Assembly: GCA_030603685.1 (NCBI GenBank)
Contig: JAUVXG010000008.1
Location: 1-58,253 of the forward strand
Source: Pleomorphomonas sp.
GTDB taxonomy: Bacteria > Pseudomonadota > Alphaproteobacteria > Rhizobiales > Pleomorphomonadaceae
Length of the DNA stretch: 58,253 nt
Reading direction: 5' to 3'
The translations under genes were made by a program, and so were the position numbers. Position 1 is the stretch's first letter. Each line of letters begins with the position of its first letter. The notes beneath the pieces are model-generated. The model was not told the origin of the DNA. It worked only from the letters and a program-made list of their open reading frames with translations, and did not search any database. This document shows, one piece after another, positions 43,725 through 52,756 of the stretch.

Positions 43725-44966
43725 ATGACTGCCATCTCCCCGCCCAGGGGGAGCGGCCCGCTGGCCCGCCGGGAAGCCCGCCTCGCCTGGTCCATGCTGC
43801 TGCCGACCATCTCGATCGTCTCGCTGGTGGTGCTGCTACCGCTTCTCGCCGTGTTCTGGATTTCGGTGAAGCCGGTCACGCTGTCCGATCTCCGTCCCCC
43901 GGCGCCGATCGTTCGGGAGGATCTTCGCGGGCGCCCCGCCACGGCTGGCGACGAGGCCGACATCCGCTACCGTTTGCGCAACTCAAGCCAGTCCAAGGAA
44001 ATCCGCGACGTCGTTCTGAGCGACGTTCTGCCGGACGGGCTCGACGTGCGGACCCTTGATCCACGTTGCCAGCTCGACGGACGCCAGCTGACCTGCCGCC
44101 TGGGTACCTGGCAGGGTGGTTTCCGGGACGAGCTGCGTATCCCGGTCACCGTTGGAGCGTCCTACCTTGACGGCGGCGACGTCGAGGCCAGCCCGCCGGT
44201 GATCGACGGCGACGCCGAGAACGTCCTGACCAACCTCACCTTCACCACGGCCAACTTTGCCAGCATCTTCGACGGCGGCGAGTTCTGGACGGCGTTCGTC
44301 ATCACGCTCGTCTACACGGTGGCCGGCACCGTTGGCGCCATGGTGCTGGGGCTTTTCGCCGCCCTTCTGTTGAACAAGAGCTTCCGGGGGCAGGGCGTGC
44401 TGCGCGGGCTCTACCTGTTTCCCTATGTTGCGCCGGTCATTGCCGTCGCCTTCACCTGGGTCATCCTGCTCGACCCGTTCTCTGGTTCGATCAACACCCT
44501 GCTGGTGCGCATGGGCGTGACGGCCGAGACGATCAACTTCTTCGGTCAGAAACCGCTGGCTCTGATCATGGTGATCGTCTTCGAGGCCTGGCGCTATTTC
44601 CCGCTGTCCTTCCTGTTCATTCTCGCCCGTCTGCAGTCGATCGACAGTGACATGTACGAGGCGGCCGACATGGACGGCGCATCGCCATTCCAGAAGTTCT
44701 GGTATCTCAGCCTGCCGCAGCTGATGGGCATCCTCTCGGTGCTGTTCCTGCTGCGCTTCATCTGGACGTTCAACAAGTTCGACGACATCTTCCTGCTCAC
44801 CGGCGGTAACGCGGGAACCAGGACGCTGACGGTCGACGTCTACGAGCAGGCTTTTGCCGTGTCCAACATCGGCGCCGGCGCCGCCGTGGCCGTCGTGGTG
44901 TTCCTCTGCCTGGTCGTCTTCTCGGCGTTGTTCTTTCGTTTCGTCAGCCGGGAGGAAGGACTATGA
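43725..44966 (+). CDS. MalF-like ABC permease with a DUF11-like periplasmic insertion
   Basis: A 413-residue permease, longer than the usual 290-320. After the first helix (about 22-48) comes a periplasmic segment of about 135 residues before the second helix. Residues 72-145 of this look like a DUF11 beta-sandwich: RYRLRNSS, LSDVLPDGLDV, then C115 and C124 in CQLDGRQLTC, LGTW, and a closing LRIPVTV strand. The rest is a normal MalF core with the EAA loop in YEAADMDGASPFQKFWYLSLPQL-type sequence. The insertion may contact the binding protein, as MalF's P2 loop does. The next gene overlaps its stop by four bases. Confidence 0.9.
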   Translation: MTAISPPRGSGPLARREARLAWSMLLPTISIVSLVVLLPLLAVFWISVKPVTLSDLRPPAPIVREDLRGRPATAGDEADIRYRLRNSSQSKEIRDVVLSDVLPDGLDVRTLDPRCQLDGRQLTCRLGTWQGGFRDELRIPVTVGASYLDGGDVEASPPVIDGDAENVLTNLTFTTANFASIFDGGEFWTAFVITLVYTVAGTVGAMVLGLFAALLLNKSFRGQGVLRGLYLFPYVAPVIAVAFTWVILLDPFSGSINTLLVRMGVTAETINFFGQKPLALIMVIVFEAWRYFPLSFLFILARLQSIDSDMYEAADMDGASPFQKFWYLSLPQLMGILSVLFLLRFIWTFNKFDDIFLLTGGNAGTRTLTVDVYEQAFAVSNIGAGAAVAVVVFLCLVVFSALFFRFVSREEGL

Positions 44967-46180
44967 AGGCGCTGAGGTCGGGATACTTCACCGGCGCGGT
45001 TCTTGGCGCCATATGGTCCATCATCGCGGCGTGGACGATGGCGGTCGCGGTGAGCTTGTCCGCGGGCAGCCCTGCCGTGCCGGTCGCCACCGGCTGTCTG
45101 GCGGTCGGCGTCGTTTCTGGACTGGGCGCGGCGTTTCAGCTTCGCCCCATCATCGTGATTGCGCTGGCCGTGATGGCGGCTTTTGCCGCCGTCGTCATCG
45201 GGATCGGTCCGCTCGCGGCGGTCGAAGGCGGCGGCTCGTCGATCGTTGTTTCGGCAAGCAGCCTCGTTCTCGCCGTCGCCATCGCCGGCCCGGTTGTCGC
45301 ATTCATGACGGGCCTGCCGGGGGGCGCCATGACGCGGCACGAGGTGGAGGCTGCGATCATCCGCTTTCTCACCGGCTTCGGCTACCTGTTCTTCACGGCG
45401 ATCGTGGTCATTCCCTTCTACGTGATGGTGATGACCAGCCTCAAGAGCCAGCAGGAGCTGCTGCTCAACCCGCTCGACTTCACCGTCGATCTCTCCAAGG
45501 GGTGGGACCTCTTCCGGGGGTATGGCGAGCTGTTCACCCGCTACCGCTTCGGCACCTACATGTGGACATCCTTCTACGTGTCGGTGGTGACGGTGCTGGT
45601 CACGCTGCTGTTCTCGGTGCCCGGAGCCTATGCGGTGGCGCGCCTGCGGTTTCGGGGGCGCAAGGCCTTCTCGCGCGGCATCCTGCTCATCTACATGGTG
45701 CCGATGATCGTGCTGGCACTGCCGATCTACATTGCCTTTTCGGTCACCGGCTTGCGCAACTCCATTCCGGGCTTGCTGCTGATCTACCCTGTGACGACCA
45801 TCCCGGTCGCCCTCTACATGCTGCAAGGCTACTTCCGCGGCCTGCCGGCGGAGGTCGAGGAAGCCGGACTGATGGACGGCCTCAACCGCCTGCAGGTGAT
45901 TGCCAAGATCACCCTGCCGCTCTCGCTGCCGGCGCTGGCGTCGGTGTCGCTCTATGTCTTCATGATCGCCTGGAACGAGTTCCTGCTTGCCTTCATGCTC
46001 CTCGACGATCCCGCGATCTTCACACTGACGCGTGCGGTTACCAGCCTCAACTCCTCCGAAGTGCCAAGGCAGTACCTGATGGCCGGCGCGGTGGTCGCCA
46101 CCGTGCCGATCATGGTGCTGTTCCTCGGCCTCGAGAAATTCATGACCAAGGGCCTGACGGCCGGAAGCGTCAAGGGATGA
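44963..46180 (+). CDS. MalG-like ABC permease with four extra N-terminal helices
   Basis: A 405-residue protein whose last 280 residues are a standard MalG permease. The core includes FYVMVMTSLKSQQELL, the EAA loop VEEAGLMDGLNRLQVIAKITLPL and WNEFLLAFMLL. The first about 120 residues are an added region with four hydrophobic helices (around 10-32, 38-60, 63-83 and 95-115) that I do not recognise. The start ATG overlaps the MalF-like gene's stop. Such an extension on both permeases of one importer is unusual. Confidence 0.88.
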   Translation: MKALRSGYFTGAVLGAIWSIIAAWTMAVAVSLSAGSPAVPVATGCLAVGVVSGLGAAFQLRPIIVIALAVMAAFAAVVIGIGPLAAVEGGGSSIVVSASSLVLAVAIAGPVVAFMTGLPGGAMTRHEVEAAIIRFLTGFGYLFFTAIVVIPFYVMVMTSLKSQQELLLNPLDFTVDLSKGWDLFRGYGELFTRYRFGTYMWTSFYVSVVTVLVTLLFSVPGAYAVARLRFRGRKAFSRGILLIYMVPMIVLALPIYIAFSVTGLRNSIPGLLLIYPVTTIPVALYMLQGYFRGLPAEVEEAGLMDGLNRLQVIAKITLPLSLPALASVSLYVFMIAWNEFLLAFMLLDDPAIFTLTRAVTSLNSSEVPRQYLMAGAVVATVPIMVLFLGLEKFMTKGLTAGSVKG

Positions 46181-47442
46181 CCATGGATTACGAAGACCTC
46201 GACCGACGTGCGCGCGACATCCTGCGCGGTAACGACCGTGGCGGATACACCCTGCCGACCGACGGCCTCTATCCCTACCAGTGGAACTGGGACAGTGCCT
46301 TCGCCGCCTGGGGATTCGCCGAGTTCGACCTGGCGAGGGCCTGGACCGAGCTCGAAACGCTGTTTTCCGGCCAATGGCCGAACGGCATGGTGCCGCACAT
46401 CCTGTTCCACCGCCCCAACGCCGGCTACTTCCCTGGGCCCGACGTCTGGGGTGCGGAGGGCATTGGTCTCATCCTGTCATCCGGCATCAGCCAGCCGCCG
46501 GTCGCGGCCACCTTCGTACGGGCGATCTTCGAGAAGGACCGGACCCTCGGCGAGCCCCATGCTCGAGCTCTCTTTCCCAAGCTCGTGGCCTGGCATCGCT
46601 GGTTCCGCGACTGGCGGACCGAGGCAGGCGCGGTGGTGGTGACGCATCCGTGGGAGGCAGGCCGGGACAATGCGCCCGATTGGGATGGGGCAATGGCCGC
46701 CATCGATCCTGTCGGGGTCGGCGAGTACAAGCGCCGCGACACCAGCCATGTCGATCCGGCGATGCGGCCGACAAAATACGACTACGACCGCTATATCTGG
46801 CTCGTGCAGCTCGGCCGTCGCCTGCGTTGGGACGAGGCGGCGATGAGGACCGAGAATCCCTTCCGCGTCGCCGATCCGGCGATGACCTTCATCCTGATGC
46901 GCGCCAACCGCGACCTCGCCATCCTCGGCCGTGCGCTTGGCGAGGATGTCGGCGAGATCGAGACCTGGATTGGCGAGCTTGAAGCCGGCGCCGCCGGACT
47001 TTGGAACGAAGAGATCGGCGCCTACGACAGTTTCGATACCCGTGCGCGGAAGTTTTCCGGCTGCGTGACCTGCGCCTCTTTCCTGAACTGGTATGGTGGG
47101 GTCGACGACGAGCGCATGCTGTCGCAGATCGAGCGCGTCTGGTCCGCCAAACGCTACGCGGTGCCGAGCCTTGATCCCGGCCATCCCCAGTTCAACTCGA
47201 AGCGTTACTGGCGCGGTCCTGTGTGGGCCGTCTTCAACACGCTGATCGGGCTCGGTCTGGAAAGCTGCGGGCGGAGGGATCATGCGGCGCGCCTGCGCGA
47301 AACCACCCGTGAGCTGATCGGCGAACACGGTTTTGCGGAGTATTTCGACCCGATCGACGGCAGCCCGGCAGGTGGTGGCACGTTTACCTGGACCGCCGCC
47401 GTCTGGCTGGCCTGGGCGTCACCGTCGGCAAGGGGGGCATGA
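46177..47442 (+). CDS. GH63/MGH1-like glycoside hydrolase, possible glucosylglycerate or mannosylglycerate hydrolase
   Basis: A 421-residue (alpha/alpha)6-barrel enzyme without a signal peptide, so it works in the cytoplasm on the imported compound. Family marks are [11 protein letters not shown] (32-42), [11 protein letters not shown], the acidic [14 protein letters not shown] (157-170), [19 protein letters not shown] and [21 protein letters not shown] near the end. These match the MGH1-like group that contains mannosylglycerate and glucosylglycerate hydrolases. ATG 46177 overlaps the permease stop; ATG 46183 is two codons later. Trehalose or other alpha-glucosides are alternative substrates. 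The preceding open frame is a shadow of the permease. Confidence 0.82.
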   Translation: MTMDYEDLDRRARDILRGNDRGGYTLPTDGLYPYQWNWDSAFAAWGFAEFDLARAWTELETLFSGQWPNGMVPHILFHRPNAGYFPGPDVWGAEGIGLILSSGISQPPVAATFVRAIFEKDRTLGEPHARALFPKLVAWHRWFRDWRTEAGAVVVTHPWEAGRDNAPDWDGAMAAIDPVGVGEYKRRDTSHVDPAMRPTKYDYDRYIWLVQLGRRLRWDEAAMRTENPFRVADPAMTFILMRANRDLAILGRALGEDVGEIETWIGELEAGAAGLWNEEIGAYDSFDTRARKFSGCVTCASFLNWYGGVDDERMLSQIERVWSAKRYAVPSLDPGHPQFNSKRYWRGPVWAVFNTLIGLGLESCGRRDHAARLRETTRELIGEHGFAEYFDPIDGSPAGGGTFTWTAAVWLAWASPSARGA

Positions 47443-48494
47443 TGGGCAGGATCGAACTTCAGCACGTCGAGAAATGGTTTGGCGACCTGCAGGTCATCAA
47501 GGGTATCGATCTCGCCATCGAGGACGGCGAGTTCGTGGTGTTCGTCGGCCCGTCGGGCTGCGGAAAGTCGACCCTGCTGCGGATGATCGGCGGCCTTGAG
47601 GAAACCTCGCGCGGGCGCCTTCTGATTGATGGGCGTGACGTGACCGCCGATCCGCCCGCCAAGCGCGGGCTGACCATGGTGTTCCAGTCCTACGCCCTCT
47701 ATCCGCACATGACCGTGCGCGAGAACATGGGCTTCTCGCTCAAGACGGCCGGGCGCCCGAAGGCGGAAATCGAGGCCAAGGTGGCGGAGGCCGCCCGTAT
47801 CCTCAAGCTGGAGTCCTATCTGGACCGCCGGCCGAAGGCGCTTTCCGGCGGCCAGAGGCAGCGCGTCGCCATCGGCCGGTCGATCGTGCGCGATCCCACG
47901 GCCTTTCTGTTCGACGAGCCGCTCTCCAATCTCGACGCGGCGCTTCGGGTGGAGATGCGCTACGAGATCACCAAGCTGCACCGCAGCCTGCAACGCACCA
48001 TGATCTACGTCACTCACGACCAGACGGAGGCGATGACGCTGGCCGACCGCATCGTGGTGCTCGAATATGGCCGGATTGCCCAGGTGGGCACGCCGCGCGA
48101 GCTTTATGAGGCGCCGAACAACCTTTTCGTGGCGCAGTTCATCGGCAGTCCCAAGATGAACGTGATCCCTTGTCGCGCCGAAAGCGGGCGTTACCAGCTT
48201 GAGGGCGGTCGTGGTGGCGACTTTGCCGGCACACGCCCTGCCAACCGGCTCGGCATTCGCCCCGAACACATCGCTCTTGGTGAGGCCGGGAGTGGCGTCT
48301 GCGATGGTATCGTCGACGTGATCGAGTATCTCGGCGCGGATACCTTCGTGATCATCGACGCCGGTCCGCTGGGGCAGATGACCTGTCGCGTCGCCGGGGA
48401 TACGACGGCAAGGCTCGGCGAGCGCGTCGGTCTCGCCTTCGAGGGGCCGGTGCATTTCTTCGACGAGGCCGGGTTGGCGGTCTCGCACGAATAG
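47439..48494 (+). CDS. MalK/UgpC-like ABC importer ATPase
   Basis: A 351-residue ATPase of the CUT1 class. Walker A is GPSGCGKST, the Q-loop is [13 protein letters not shown], the signature is [13 protein letters not shown] and Walker B is [12 protein letters not shown], followed by the switch H in [10 protein letters not shown]-terminal regulatory/OB domain begins near FIGSPKMN. It completes the importer with the two permeases and the binding protein. The start overlaps the glycosidase stop by four bases; M1 and M2 are both possible. Confidence 0.94.
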   Translation: MMGRIELQHVEKWFGDLQVIKGIDLAIEDGEFVVFVGPSGCGKSTLLRMIGGLEETSRGRLLIDGRDVTADPPAKRGLTMVFQSYALYPHMTVRENMGFSLKTAGRPKAEIEAKVAEAARILKLESYLDRRPKALSGGQRQRVAIGRSIVRDPTAFLFDEPLSNLDAALRVEMRYEITKLHRSLQRTMIYVTHDQTEAMTLADRIVVLEYGRIAQVGTPRELYEAPNNLFVAQFIGSPKMNVIPCRAESGRYQLEGGRGGDFAGTRPANRLGIRPEHIALGEAGSGVCDGIVDVIEYLGADTFVIIDAGPLGQMTCRVAGDTTARLGERVGLAFEGPVHFFDEAGLAVSHE

Positions 48495-48653
48495 GCCTCG
48501 TCCCTTTGCGATCCATGGTGAGCGGCGCGGTTCAGGGCCGCCCGCGATGGTCTTGCATTTCCCGTTCGTCGATTGCTTTTGGGCTGGAGGCCTCTCCGCC
48601 AACGCAAAGTCGTGCGCGGATGCGGTTAGTACTTGCGAACGGTTCCTATTCAT

Positions 48654-48675
48654 ATAGGATAGGGGGGGATCCTAT
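48654..48675. promoter_or_regulatory. DmeR operator overlapping the ribosome binding site
   Basis: ATAGGAT (48654-48660) and ATCCTAT (48669-48675) are perfect inverted arms around AGGGGGGG (48661-48668). This is the A/T-G-tract-A/T layout of RcnR/FrmR-type operators. The dmeR ATG is at 48677, and the G tract is the only Shine-Dalgarno-like sequence before it. The gap 48495-48653 holds nothing else I can identify. Confidence 0.75.
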
Positions 48676-48676
48676 C

Positions 48677-48949
48677 ATGCACACCAAGACGAACAAAAAA
48701 CCCTTGCTCGCCCGTGTCAGGCGTATCGCCGGACAGATAGCCGCCATCGAGAAAGCGCTGGAGGATGAGGCGGAGTGCGCCGTCGTTCTGCACCAGGTGG
48801 CGGGCGTTCGCGGCGCCGTGCTGGGTCTGATGGACGAGTTGATCGAGGGGCACCTTCACGAGCATGTCGCCCGCCCGGGGATCGACGATTCCACGCGTTC
48901 GGCAGCGGTCGACGAACTGATGGACGTCATTCGCCGCTATGGAAAATGA
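48677..48949 (+). CDS. dmeR: DmeR, RcnR/CsoR-family nickel/cobalt-sensing repressor
   Basis: A 90-residue all-helical repressor. The four residues that bind Ni/Co in RcnR are all present at matching places: H2, C34 (EAECAVV), H59 (EGHL) and H63 (HEHV). The DNA-contacting LLARVRRIAGQ helix is also typical. FrmR-type formaldehyde sensors lack this complete set. It is followed after 9 bp by the dmeF exporter, the arrangement known from Rhizobium and Agrobacterium dmeRF. A G-tract operator touches its own start, so it should repress both genes until metal binds. Confidence 0.9.
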   Translation: MHTKTNKKPLLARVRRIAGQIAAIEKALEDEAECAVVLHQVAGVRGAVLGLMDELIEGHLHEHVARPGIDDSTRSAAVDELMDVIRRYGK

Positions 48950-48958
48950 GGCAGTGGA

Positions 48959-49861
48959 ATGCAGCGGTCTGAAGTTGGCGGAGTTGTCCACGATCACGTC
49001 TTTCTCGGTCGCGATCATGATCGCAACACCCGCCGGGTCCTCTGGGTCGTTCTGCTGACGCTGGGAATGATGGTCGGCGAAATCGTCGCCGGTCTCATGT
49101 TCAACTCCATGGCACTGCTTGCCGACGGGTTTCACATGGCCACGCACGCCGGTGCGCTGACAGTGGCGGCCGTTGCCTATTTCCTGGCGCGCCGATACGC
49201 GGGAGAGCGACGGTTTACGTTCGGGACCGGCAAGATCGGCGATCTCGCGGGCTTCGCGTCGGCTCTGGTTCTCGGCCTGGTGGCGCTCGGCATCGCCGTG
49301 GAGTCGGTTCTCCGCTTCCTCAGTCCGCAGCCGGTGGCTTTCTCGGAAGCGACGGCCATCGCCGTACTCGGTCTCCTGGTCAATCTTCTGAGCGCCGTTC
49401 TGCTTGGTCCCGACCACCACCATCATCACCACGACACCCACGACCATGCCGAACATGACCACGACAACAACCTGCGCTCCGCCTACGTGCACGTGCTGGC
49501 GGACGCCCTGACGTCGATCCTTGCCATTGCCGCGCTTCTTGGCGGACGTTTCCTGGGGTGGGTGTGGCTGGACCCGGTCATGGGGCTCGTCGGAGCGACC
49601 GTTATAGCGGTCTGGTCCTGGTCGCTGATGCGCGCGGCATCCTCGGTGCTTCTCGACATGGCCGATCCGCATGTCGAAGAAGAAATCCGCGGGTTGGTCG
49701 AGAAGAAGGCGGGGGTTCAGGTCGTCGACCTTCACCTCTGGCGCGTCGGTCCCGCCGGCCATGCCGCCATCGTGTCGGTGATCGGCGACGACGCGGAGGG
49801 CGTTCGTCGTCGCCTCCGGCCCGTGCACGAGGTGGTCCATCTGACGGTTGAAACAAGGTAG
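48959..49861 (+). CDS. dmeF: DmeF, cation diffusion facilitator for Co/Ni efflux
   Basis: A 300-residue CDF transporter with six membrane helices. The metal site residues are visible in LLADGFHMATH (helix II, H and D) and in HVLADALTSI (helix V, H and D). A histidine-rich cytoplasmic loop (DHHHHHHDTHDHAEHDHD, about residues 151-168) lies between helices IV and V. The C-terminal domain has VVDLHLWRVGPAGHAA. It pumps divalent metal, most likely Co2+ and Ni2+, out of the cytoplasm using protons. Confidence 0.92.
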   Translation: MQRSEVGGVVHDHVFLGRDHDRNTRRVLWVVLLTLGMMVGEIVAGLMFNSMALLADGFHMATHAGALTVAAVAYFLARRYAGERRFTFGTGKIGDLAGFASALVLGLVALGIAVESVLRFLSPQPVAFSEATAIAVLGLLVNLLSAVLLGPDHHHHHHDTHDHAEHDHDNNLRSAYVHVLADALTSILAIAALLGGRFLGWVWLDPVMGLVGATVIAVWSWSLMRAASSVLLDMADPHVEEEIRGLVEKKAGVQVVDLHLWRVGPAGHAAIVSVIGDDAEGVRRRLRPVHEVVHLTVETR

Positions 49862-49942
49862 GGCCGGTCCCATCTGCCCCGAGGTGCTGCCCGTCTGATA
49901 TCATCGCCTCTCCGGCGGCCCGGTCGCGAGGAGAGAAGGGCC

Positions 49943-50332
49943 ATGAACTTCCTTAGGTTTCTGTTTCGGCGGCATCCCTGGCCGACGGTTGTCCTGGCTG
50001 TTGGGCTGGTCGCCCTGGTCTGGTTCGGTGGCCGCTTCGTGTCGGAAGTGCTGTATTTCGCCGATCCTGCCCACCGAGAGCAGCAACTTGCCGGCTGGAT
50101 GTCGCCACGTTACGTCGCAAAGTCGTGGGAATTGCCGCCAGCCGTCGTGGCGAACATCATGCAGCTCGCGCCCGGTCATCGGCACACCACCTTGGATCAG
50201 GTGGCCGCGAGCCAGAACGTCACCATCGAGGAGTTGCAGAAGCGTGTGGAGGCCGCCAAGGCGGCGCTGGGGGCGGAGCGGCACAACGGACGGCCAGGTG
50301 AGTTCCCGGCCGGCGGGCAGACGAATGACTGA
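49943..50332 (+). CDS. Small single-pass membrane protein of unknown function
   Basis: A 129-residue protein. One helix lies at about residues 14-34 (WPTVVLAVGLVALVWFGG). The soluble part contains WMSPRYVAKSWELPPAVVANIM and TTLDQVAASQNVTIEELQKRV, which resembles a small helical DNA- or protein-binding fold but matches no family I can name. GGAGAGAAGG precedes the ATG. The dedA-like gene overlaps its end by 8 bp, so the two probably act together at the membrane. Confidence 0.7.
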   Translation: MNFLRFLFRRHPWPTVVLAVGLVALVWFGGRFVSEVLYFADPAHREQQLAGWMSPRYVAKSWELPPAVVANIMQLAPGHRHTTLDQVAASQNVTIEELQKRVEAAKAALGAERHNGRPGEFPAGGQTND

Positions 50333-50948
50333 CACGCTTCTGGCACTGGTGCCAACCTATGGAAGCTGGCTGGTTCTGGTTGCCCTACTTCTATCCTGCC
50401 TTGCGTTGCCCGTGCCCTCGTCCATTCTGGTTATGACGGCAGGTGGTTTCGCCGCGTCCGGCGACCTCGTGCTCTGGCAGGTCCAGGCCATGGCCCTCGC
50501 CGGCTTCGTTGTCGGCGACCAGATTGCCTATGCGCTGGCCCGGACCGGCGGCAGGCCCCTGATCACCCGTCTCCGATGTCGCCCTGGCGCCGATCGCCTG
50601 TTTTGTCGCGCGCAGATGCTGCTCGACCGACACGGATTGCTGGCTGTCTTTCTAAGCCGCACCATTTTCAGTCCGCTCGGTCCCTATCTCGGCTACCTCT
50701 CCGGCTCTCTCGGCCTGCCGTGGCTTTCGTTCACGCTGGCTGCGGTCGCCGGCGCTCTCTGCTGGTGCGCGGGCTACAGCCTGCTCGGCTATGCCTTCGC
50801 AACGCAGATCGCCGACATCGCCTTGATGATCGGCAATGCCATGGGCTTCCTTCTCGGTGGCCTCCTGGTCGCCGCCACCACCTGGTATCTGTGGCGCAGC
50901 TGGCGCGCCGAGACGGCGAACGATGTCGATCAGCCACCCGCCGCGTAG
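50325..50948 (+). CDS. DedA-family membrane protein
   Basis: A 207-residue DedA/SNARE-associated (VTT) protein with about five hydrophobic segments. Recognisable elements are ALPVPSSILVMTAGGFAA near the start, AGFVVGDQIAYALARTGGRP, and FLSRTIFSPLGPYLGYLSG with the family's conserved R and G/P residues. DedA proteins are linked to membrane lipid (undecaprenyl or phospholipid) flipping and proton homeostasis. The start ATG overlaps the small membrane protein gene. The last 19 bases overlap the tail of the converging ABC exporter gene. Confidence 0.85.
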   Translation: MTDTLLALVPTYGSWLVLVALLLSCLALPVPSSILVMTAGGFAASGDLVLWQVQAMALAGFVVGDQIAYALARTGGRPLITRLRCRPGADRLFCRAQMLLDRHGLLAVFLSRTIFSPLGPYLGYLSGSLGLPWLSFTLAAVAGALCWCAGYSLLGYAFATQIADIALMIGNAMGFLLGGLLVAATTWYLWRSWRAETANDVDQPPAA

Positions 50949-52639
50949 AGGCGGGCATAGCCGCCGCCGCGCTTCAGAAGGTCGTCGTGACTGCCCTGCT
51001 CGGCGATGCCGTCGGCGTCGACCACCACGATGCGGTGCGCATTGCGAATGGTACTGAGCCGATGGGCGATGACCAGCGAGGTGCGTCCCTTGGCAAGTTC
51101 GGCCAGCGATGCCTGGATTTCCCGCTCCGTCGCCGTATCCAGCGCCGAGGTGGCCTCGTCGAGAATCAGGATCGGCGGATCCTTCAGGAACATGCGGGCG
51201 ATGGCAATGCGCTGCTTCTGGCCGCCGCTGAGCTTGACGCCGCGTTCACCGACGATGGTGTCGAGCCCATCGGGGAGCTCGGCCAGCAGGCTGCCGAGCT
51301 GGGCGCGCTCGGCCGCTGCCGCGATTTCGCTTTCCGTGGCGTCCAGCCGACCGTAGGCGATGTTCTCACGGATGGTGCCGCCGAACAGGAACACATCCTG
51401 TTGCACGATGCCGATCTGCCGCCTCAGCGAGGCAACGGTCATGTTCCGGATGTCGATGCCGTCAATGGAGATGGCGCCCTCCGTCACCTCGTAGAACCGT
51501 GGCAGCAGCGAGCAGAGCGTGGTCTTGCCGACGCCGGACGGTCCGACGAAGGCAATCGTCTCGCCGGCGGCTATGTCGAGGTTGATGCCGGAAAGCAGCG
51601 GCCGGTCGCCGCCATAGCTGAAGCCGACATCCGAGAAGCTCACATGTCCCTTGAACGGCGGAGCGGCAATGGCCTCGGGCCTGTCGGCGATGTCCGGCTC
51701 CGTGCCCAGGAACTCAAGATAGCGGCGGAATCCGGCGATGCCCTTGGGGTAGGTTTCGATCACCGCGTTGATCTTCTCGACCGGCCGGAAGAACACGCCG
51801 ACCAGCAGCAGGAAGCCGACGAAGCCGCCGGCGGTGAGATCGCCCGTCAGCACCAGCCGGCTGCCGGCGATCAGCACGACGAGCTGAACGAGGCGCATCG
51901 ACAGGAAGGACAGCGCGTTGGTGGCGGCCATCAGCCTGTAGGCGGCCAGCTTGGTGGTCCGGTAGGCGGAGTTGTCGACGGCGAACAGCCGGCGCTCGTG
52001 ATCCTCGTTGGCGAAGGCCTGCACGACGCGCATGCCGCCGACATTTTCCTCGATGCGTACGTTGAAGCCGGCAACGCGCCCGTAGAGCTGATGCCAGTTC
52101 TCGGTCATGCGACCACCGTAGCGGGCGGTGATGAAGGCGACCGCTGGCACGATGGCAGCGGTGATCAGCGCCAGCTCGACGTTGACCGACAGCATCAGGA
52201 GGAAGGCGCCGAAGAAGGTCATCACGGCGATGAACAGGTCCTCCGGTCCGTGATGGGCGATCTCGCCGATCTCTTCGAGGTCCTTGGTCAGCCGGGCGAC
52301 CAGATGGCCGGACTTCTGGTTGTCGAAGTAGCGGAAGGAAAGCTTCTGCAAGTGGTCGAAGCTGCGGCGCCGCAGCTCGGTTTCGATGTTGATGCCGAGC
52401 ATGTGGCCGAAGTAGACGACGATGGCATTGAGGCCGGCGCTGAGAAGATAGATCACGAGCAGAGCCAGCGCGGCGACGACGATCAGGGTCCAGTTGGCCG
52501 ACGGCAGCAGCTGGTCGATGTAGATCTTGACCGCGAAGGGAAAGCCGAGCTCCAGCAAGCCGGCGACGACGGCGCAACAGAAGTCGAGCAGAAATAGCGC
52601 GCGGTAGGGGCGATAATAGGAAAAGAAGGTCTTGAGCAT
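50930..52639 (-). CDS. MsbA-like ABC exporter (fused permease and ATPase)
   Basis: A 569-residue half-transporter. Six membrane helices fill residues 1-320. The ATPase follows, with Walker A GPSGVGKTT, Q-loop IGIVQQDVFLFGGTIRENIAYGR, signature LSGGQKQRIAIARMFL, Walker B ILILDEATSALD and the H-loop in VIAHRLSTI. It works as a homodimer or pairs with a partner encoded elsewhere, exporting lipids, glycolipids or other hydrophobic compounds. ATG 52639 gives a short cytoplasmic N-terminus (MLKTFF); an in-frame start at 52663 would add eight residues. Confidence 0.92.
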   Translation of the reverse strand: MLKTFFSYYRPYRALFLLDFCCAVVAGLLELGFPFAVKIYIDQLLPSANWTLIVVAALALLVIYLLSAGLNAIVVYFGHMLGINIETELRRRSFDHLQKLSFRYFDNQKSGHLVARLTKDLEEIGEIAHHGPEDLFIAVMTFFGAFLLMLSVNVELALITAAIVPAVAFITARYGGRMTENWHQLYGRVAGFNVRIEENVGGMRVVQAFANEDHERRLFAVDNSAYRTTKLAAYRLMAATNALSFLSMRLVQLVVLIAGSRLVLTGDLTAGGFVGFLLLVGVFFRPVEKINAVIETYPKGIAGFRRYLEFLGTEPDIADRPEAIAAPPFKGHVSFSDVGFSYGGDRPLLSGINLDIAAGETIAFVGPSGVGKTTLCSLLPRFYEVTEGAISIDGIDIRNMTVASLRRQIGIVQQDVFLFGGTIRENIAYGRLDATESEIAAAAERAQLGSLLAELPDGLDTIVGERGVKLSGGQKQRIAIARMFLKDPPILILDEATSALDTATEREIQASLAELAKGRTSLVIAHRLSTIRNAHRIVVVDADGIAEQGSHDDLLKRGGGYARLYAAGG

Positions 52640-52756
52640 GGGGCGGACAATGCCCCATCCCAACCCGGCGCGAAAGGGTCGACGGCATTCAACACCAAGA
52701 GCGGCAGCGACCCGTGTCGCCGCCGCATCGGTAGGGGCGTCTATACCACGCCGGGC

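Noticed and set aside
44854-46176. A 441-residue N-terminal extension of the MGH1-like hydrolase
   Set aside because: It lies over the MalG-like permease in another frame. The family start is at 46177 with the usual four-base overlap.
49400-49470. A CAC/CAT-rich run that could look like a short tandem repeat
   Set aside because: It encodes the histidine-rich loop of DmeF and has no independent repeat structure.
50576-52597. A 673-codon plus-strand frame opposite the MsbA-like gene
   Set aside because: The minus-strand ABC exporter has every Walker and signature motif. The plus frame gives an Asp/Glu/Gln/Gly-rich product without a domain.
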